Below, piece by piece: positions 15,222 to 17,877 of a stretch of DNA of 17,877 nt. The position numbers and the translations under genes were made by a program. Origin of the DNA: JAGLRQ01 sp965369805. GTDB taxonomy: Bacteria; Auribacterota; UBA6266. The DNA lies in NCBI GenBank assembly GCA_965369805.1, contig CBDURG010000027.1, positions 1 to 17,877 on the forward strand, written 5' to 3'. The stretch's first letter is position 1, and every line of letters starts with the position of its first letter. The notes under the pieces were generated by a model. That model was not told where the DNA came from, did not search any database, and was given only the letters and a program-made list of their open reading frames with translations.

Positions 15222-16385
15222 TTAAGTGCCTAATAATAAATTTTTAACTACAGCAACCACTTTTTTAATTTCCTTACCGCTCATAGCGGAATACATCGGT
15301 ATGGATAGCGCTTTTTTATAATATTTTTCAGCCATAGGAAAATTTTTAACTTTGTGGGGATACCTCTTCGCGTAATAAGGCTGGCGGTAAACAGGGATAT
15401 AATGCATCTGCGTCAAAATACCTTCTCTTCTTAATTTTAAAACAAAATTCCGCCTGGTAGTTTTAAACTTTTCAAAATCTATTTTAAGTATATACAAATG
15501 GTACGCATGTCTTTTCTCTTTGTTTACCAGGGTAATATCAACACCGTTGATATTCTTAAAAGCTTCATTATATATATTTGCTATTACCCTTCTCTTCTTA
15601 AGGAACTTTCCTAATTTTTTAAGCTGAGAAAGGCCCAACGCGCACTGAAAATCGGTTATCCTGTAGTTAAAACCCAATTCCCTCATTTCGTAATACCATA
15701 ATCCATGCTTCTTCATCATAGAAGAAGTTTTATAAACACCATGGGTTCTTAATGCCATCAATTTTTCATATAATTTCTTGTTATTCGTAGTAATCGCGCC
15801 GCCTTCACCCGTAGTAATATGTTTTACAGGATGAAAACTGAACACTGTCATATCCGAATACCCGCAGCTGCCAACCTTAATCCATTTCCCCCTGTCTTTA
15901 TATTCAGCGCCCAGAGAATGACAGCCATCTTCTATAACACCTATATTTCCGCCTTTCGCTATTTTAAAAATTTCTCTCATATCACAGGGTAGCCCCGCGA
16001 AATGAACAGGCAAAATCACCTTTGTTTTTTTTGTGATTTTCTTTTTTACTTCTTCCGGTTTAATATTCAATGTTTCGTAATCTATATCCGCAAAAACCGG
16101 CCTTGCACCCGTATATAAAATAGAATTTGCTGTGGACAGAAATGTTATAGGTGTTGTTATGGCTTCATCCGATCTAGTCAGTCCGGCAGCAAGACAGGCA
16201 ATATGTAAAGCCGCAGTTCCGTTTGACACAGCCACAGCGTATTTAGACCCGCAGTAACTCGCGAGTTTCTCCTCAAACTTCTTTACGGCAGGACCCTGTG
16301 TAATGAAATCAGATTTGAGTATTTTTACTACTTCCGCGATGTCGCACTTATCAATATCCTGTTTCCCGTAAGGAATAAGCTTCAT
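15222..16385 (-). CDS. pseC: UDP-4-amino-4,6-dideoxy-N-acetyl-L-altrosamine transaminase
   Basis: PseC aminates C4 of the PseB product using glutamate and PLP. The 387-residue DegT-family protein carries SNGTAALHIAC (54-64), IEDGCHSLGAEY (151-162) and PLP lysine K188 in FSFHPVKHITTGEGG. The start MKLIPYGKQDID and the RREGILTQMHYIPVYRQPYY block near the C-terminus are typical of PseC. Its ATG overlaps the pseB stop by 4 bp (ATGA), and its stop abuts the next ATG, giving a tightly coupled trio. Length is normal and there is no sign of damage. PseB-PseC adjacency leaves little doubt that the pathway is pseudaminic rather than legionaminic. Confidence 0.95.
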   Translation of the reverse strand: MKLIPYGKQDIDKCDIAEVVKILKSDFITQGPAVKKFEEKLASYCGSKYAVAVSNGTAALHIACLAAGLTRSDEAITTPITFLSTANSILYTGARPVFADIDYETLNIKPEEVKKKITKKTKVILPVHFAGLPCDMREIFKIAKGGNIGVIEDGCHSLGAEYKDRGKWIKVGSCGYSDMTVFSFHPVKHITTGEGGAITTNNKKLYEKLMALRTHGVYKTSSMMKKHGLWYYEMRELGFNYRITDFQCALGLSQLKKLGKFLKKRRVIANIYNEAFKNINGVDITLVNKEKRHAYHLYILKIDFEKFKTTRRNFVLKLRREGILTQMHYIPVYRQPYYAKRYPHKVKNFPMAEKYYKKALSIPMYSAMSGKEIKKVVAVVKNLLLGT

Positions 16386-17374
16386 TCTTCTACCATACTT
16401 TTTAATTCTTTAACCGTAAGCCATTTGGGATTTGTATCGCTGCTGTAAACAAAATCTTCAGGAACCTTTGTTCCCTGGACATGGCTTTCTACGTTTCCCC
16501 ACCATTCAAAATCGGGTTCCACAATATACATATCTTTAGTGTCAACTGTTCTTCTCGCGTCATCCCTTGTTATCAGGATTTCATGAAGTTTCTCGCCCGG
16601 GCGGATTCCAATGTACTCAAATTTGCATCCGGGAACAATAGCTTTCGCGAGGTCTACAATTTTCATGCTGGGAATTTTAGGAACAAACAATTCCCCTCCG
16701 CACATTCTGTCAAAACACTTAATAACAAAGTCCGCTGTCTGGTCCAGAGTTATCCAAAACCTTGTCATCCTCTCATCCGTAATAGGCAGTACCCCTCTGT
16801 TGTTTAATTTCTTAAACAGCGGTATTACACTTCCCCGGGAACCGACTACATTCCCGTATCTAACAACACTAAACCGAGTGGTTTCACCCGCGGCATAGGC
16901 ATTCCCCGAAATAAAAAGTTTGTCCGAACAAAGCTTCGTAGCACCGTAAAGATTTACAGGATTCGCCGCTTTGTCGGTACTGAGAGCTATTACTTTTTTA
17001 ACATTATTTTCTATAGCGGCAGTAATAATATTTTCCGCGCCTAAAACATTGGTTTTTACCGCTTCGAAAGGGTTATACTCGCACGCGGGAACCTGTTTTA
17101 ACGCGGCCGCGTGAATCACATAATCGACACCGTGAAATGCCATTTTAAGCCTTGGATAATCACGGACATCCCCAATAAAATATCTGAGCCTTTCATTGTC
17201 TTTAAATTCGGGCATGTGCCTCATTTCAAACTGCTTAAGTTCATCTCGGGAATAGATTATTACCTTTTTCGGGCTGTGTTCCTTAAGCAGTTTTGCCGTG
17301 ATTTTCTTGCCGAACGAACCCGTTCCCCCTGTTACAAGAACACTCTTATTTTTGAAAAAATCATTTTTCGACAT
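16382..17374 (-). CDS. pseB: UDP-N-acetylglucosamine 4,6-dehydratase (inverting)
   Basis: PseB commits UDP-GlcNAc to pseudaminic acid by 4,6-dehydration with C5 inversion. From the chosen start MSKNDFF the protein has 330 residues, in the family's range. It shows TGGTGSFG (15-22), SRDELKQFEMRH, GDVRDYPRL, the catalytic STDKAANP (from 132), and Y143xxxK147 (NLYGATK). The frame is open back to an ATG at 17473, but that adds 33 basic, unmatched residues. The 17374 start has GAGGTG 6 nt upstream and gives the usual N-terminus. It overlaps the HTH gene by 14 bp and pseC by 4 bp. Confidence 0.96.
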   Translation of the reverse strand: MSKNDFFKNKSVLVTGGTGSFGKKITAKLLKEHSPKKVIIYSRDELKQFEMRHMPEFKDNERLRYFIGDVRDYPRLKMAFHGVDYVIHAAALKQVPACEYNPFEAVKTNVLGAENIITAAIENNVKKVIALSTDKAANPVNLYGATKLCSDKLFISGNAYAAGETTRFSVVRYGNVVGSRGSVIPLFKKLNNRGVLPITDERMTRFWITLDQTADFVIKCFDRMCGGELFVPKIPSMKIVDLAKAIVPGCKFEYIGIRPGEKLHEILITRDDARRTVDTKDMYIVEPDFEWWGNVESHVQGTKVPEDFVYSSDTNPKWLTVKELKSMVEE

Positions 17375-17645
17375 TTTTTTCACCTCTCGTTTCCTGGTTT
17401 TTCTGCGATTCGTCAACCCCCTCGTGAACCCAGTGTCGCCCTTTATTGTAAAGCATACCGACTTTGTCTTCAAGCTTTGGTGAAATGGTTCTTAACATTT
17501 CTTTACCCAAAATACGGTATTGCTTCCCGGCACGTCCTGTCCTCAGCAATCCTTTTTTAATCATTCTCATGAGTGTACTGGAACTGACTTTCAGAAGTTT
17601 TTGGGCTTCTTCAGCAGTATAGACCTCATTTTCTCTAATTTCCAT
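17361..17645 (-). CDS. Small HTH_17/excisionase-type DNA-binding protein heading the operon
   Basis: From the chosen start the protein has 94 residues. An N-terminal winged-helix/MerR-like segment reads VYTAEEAQKLLKVSSSTLMR, followed by IKKGLLR and a wing with GKQYRI, the pattern of excisionase-family helix-turn-helix domains. The C-terminal half is hydrophilic (KVGMLYNKGRHW, then Glu/Lys/Gln-rich). An ATG pair at 17684-17687 in frame lies almost at the predicted transcription start and lacks a ribosome site. The ATG at 17645 has GGAGA 7 nt upstream, so it is preferred. It overlaps pseB by 14 bp. It may autoregulate the operon. A phage-excisionase role is unlikely with no integrase or attachment site nearby. 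Confidence 0.78.
   Translation of the reverse strand: MEIRENEVYTAEEAQKLLKVSSSTLMRMIKKGLLRTGRAGKQYRILGKEMLRTISPKLEDKVGMLYNKGRHWVHEGVDESQKNQETRGEKNVEK
17381..17386 (-). promoter_or_regulatory. Ribosome binding site that sets the pseB start
   Basis: GAGGTG on the minus strand, 6 nt before the ATG at 17374 and inside the end of the HTH gene. It favours the shorter pseB start over the ATG at 17473. Confidence 0.75.
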
Positions 17646-17652
17646 TACGATT

Positions 17653-17657
17653 TCTCC
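17653..17657 (-). promoter_or_regulatory. Ribosome binding site that sets the HTH gene start
   Basis: GGAGA on the minus strand, 7 nt before the ATG at 17645. It favours a 94-residue product over the 108-residue reading from 17687. Confidence 0.7.
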
Positions 17658-17696
17658 ATTTGCACACCAACATTCATTAGACATCATATCTTATCA

Positions 17697-17725
17697 AGAG
17701 TAGTCACAACCAATCAAAAAGTCAA
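17697..17725 (-). promoter_or_regulatory. Candidate sigma70-like promoter of the operon
   Basis: On the minus strand TTGACT (17720-17725, -35) is separated by 17 nt from TACTCT (17697-17702, -10). The -35 box is close to consensus and the -10 box is only 3 of 6. Transcription would start near 17690, about 45 nt before the HTH gene start. It is the only good -35/-10 pair I see upstream of the operon, and it lies directly downstream of the transposase remnant. Confidence 0.5.
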
Positions 17726-17734
17726 GAAAAATTT

Positions 17735-17800
17735 AGATAATATTGAACTTGCATGATAAACTGTTCCGGGATATTCAACCCTTAAAGACTTTACCGTAGA
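17735..17800 (-). pseudogene. 5' remnant of a Y1/RAYT-type (REP-associated) transposase gene
   Basis: Reading the minus strand, codons 17785-17744 encode LRVEYPGTVYHASS. This matches the conserved N-terminus of Y1-family REP-associated transposases (typically MARPLRIEYPGAVYHVTSRGN). Upstream codons in frame (..STVKS) no longer hold the expected start or the MARP residues. Downstream the match ends after about 14 codons and the frame stops at 17714-17716. No catalytic HUH or Tyr motifs remain. It is a decayed leftover, not a gene. The remnant abuts the operon promoter, so it may mark an old insertion or rearrangement boundary. Confidence rests on motif recognition alone. Confidence 0.65.
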
Positions 17801-17858
17801 AAAAATCGCCTTCTTTTAGGAGAAATTTCTTACAATATATTTTTTTGTCCAATGGCGA

Positions 17859-17869
17859 GGTCTGACCCC
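17859..17869. repeat. REP-like motif upstream of the transposase remnant
   Basis: The minus strand reads GGGGTCAGACC. From memory, this motif recurs upstream of RAYT/Y1 transposase genes in many uncultured bacteria. Its place and orientation, some 70 bp before the LRVEYPG remnant, fit that arrangement. A single copy here cannot prove it is a repeat. Confidence 0.4.
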
Positions 17870-17877
17870 AAAAACAC

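Noticed and set aside
5159..17374. Legionaminic or sialic acid cluster
   Set aside because: PseB is the inverting dehydratase type, PseI has the WGGQTLYRLYSKAYTPW signature, and no hydrolysing epimerase of the NeuC/LegG type is present.
17375..17473. Longer pseB start at 17473
   Set aside because: The added 33 residues are basic, do not match PseB N-termini, and overlap the HTH gene by over 100 bp, while 17374 has a good ribosome site.
17361..17687. Prophage excisionase with an attachment site
   Set aside because: No integrase, phage gene or attachment repeat is seen, and the gene is translationally joined to pseB.

Overview
The window is almost entirely one long minus-strand operon, read from the right edge towards the left. 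It encodes pseudaminic acid (a bacterial nonulosonic acid) synthesis plus an unusually large set of sugar-amidination genes. The DNA looks AT-rich by eye, uses the standard code with Shine-Dalgarno sites, and genes are packed with overlaps of 4-14 bp or gaps below 30 bp. The organism is a bacterium. Intergenic motifs resembling those around REP-associated (Y1/RAYT) transposases suggest an uncultured lineage such as Omnitrophota, but the phylum cannot be fixed from this sequence. There is no rRNA, tRNA or CRISPR array.

Right edge (17688-17877): a decayed 5' fragment of a Y1/RAYT-type transposase lies directly upstream of a candidate sigma70-like promoter. The operon then starts with a small HTH_17/excisionase-type protein that overlaps pseB.

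Head module (12878-17374): PseB (dehydratase), PseC (aminotransferase), an SpsF-type cytidylyltransferase in the PseF role, a GNAT acetyltransferase in the PseH role, and a Gfo/Idh/MocA oxidoreductase. Middle module (5159-12865): a DegT aminotransferase with a four-cysteine cluster, amidotransferase A, HisH-like, HisF-like, amidotransferase B, PseG (hydrolase), a short formyltransferase, and PseI (synthase). All six activities for CMP-pseudaminic acid are present (B, C, H, G, I, F).

A 217-bp spacer (4942-5158) holds a MITE-like element bounded by a 30-bp imperfect inverted repeat (27/30). Beyond it is a second amidination module: amidotransferase C, HisH-like, HisF-like. Then come a DEDDh exoribonuclease-like gene, a Rossmann plus beta-propeller protein, and an unrecognised gene cut by the left edge.

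Working model (inference): PseB-C-H-G-I-F make CMP-Pse. The HisH/HisF pairs hydrolyse glutamine and pass ammonia to WbpG/WbuX/PseA-type amidotransferases, which turn N-acetyl into acetamidino groups. The formyltransferase and the oxidoreductase/DegT pair add further N-acyl or amino diversity. Three amidotransferase paralogues with three different PP-loop sequences, served by two HisH/HisF pairs whose HisF subunits have lost the catalytic Asp11, are the most unusual feature.
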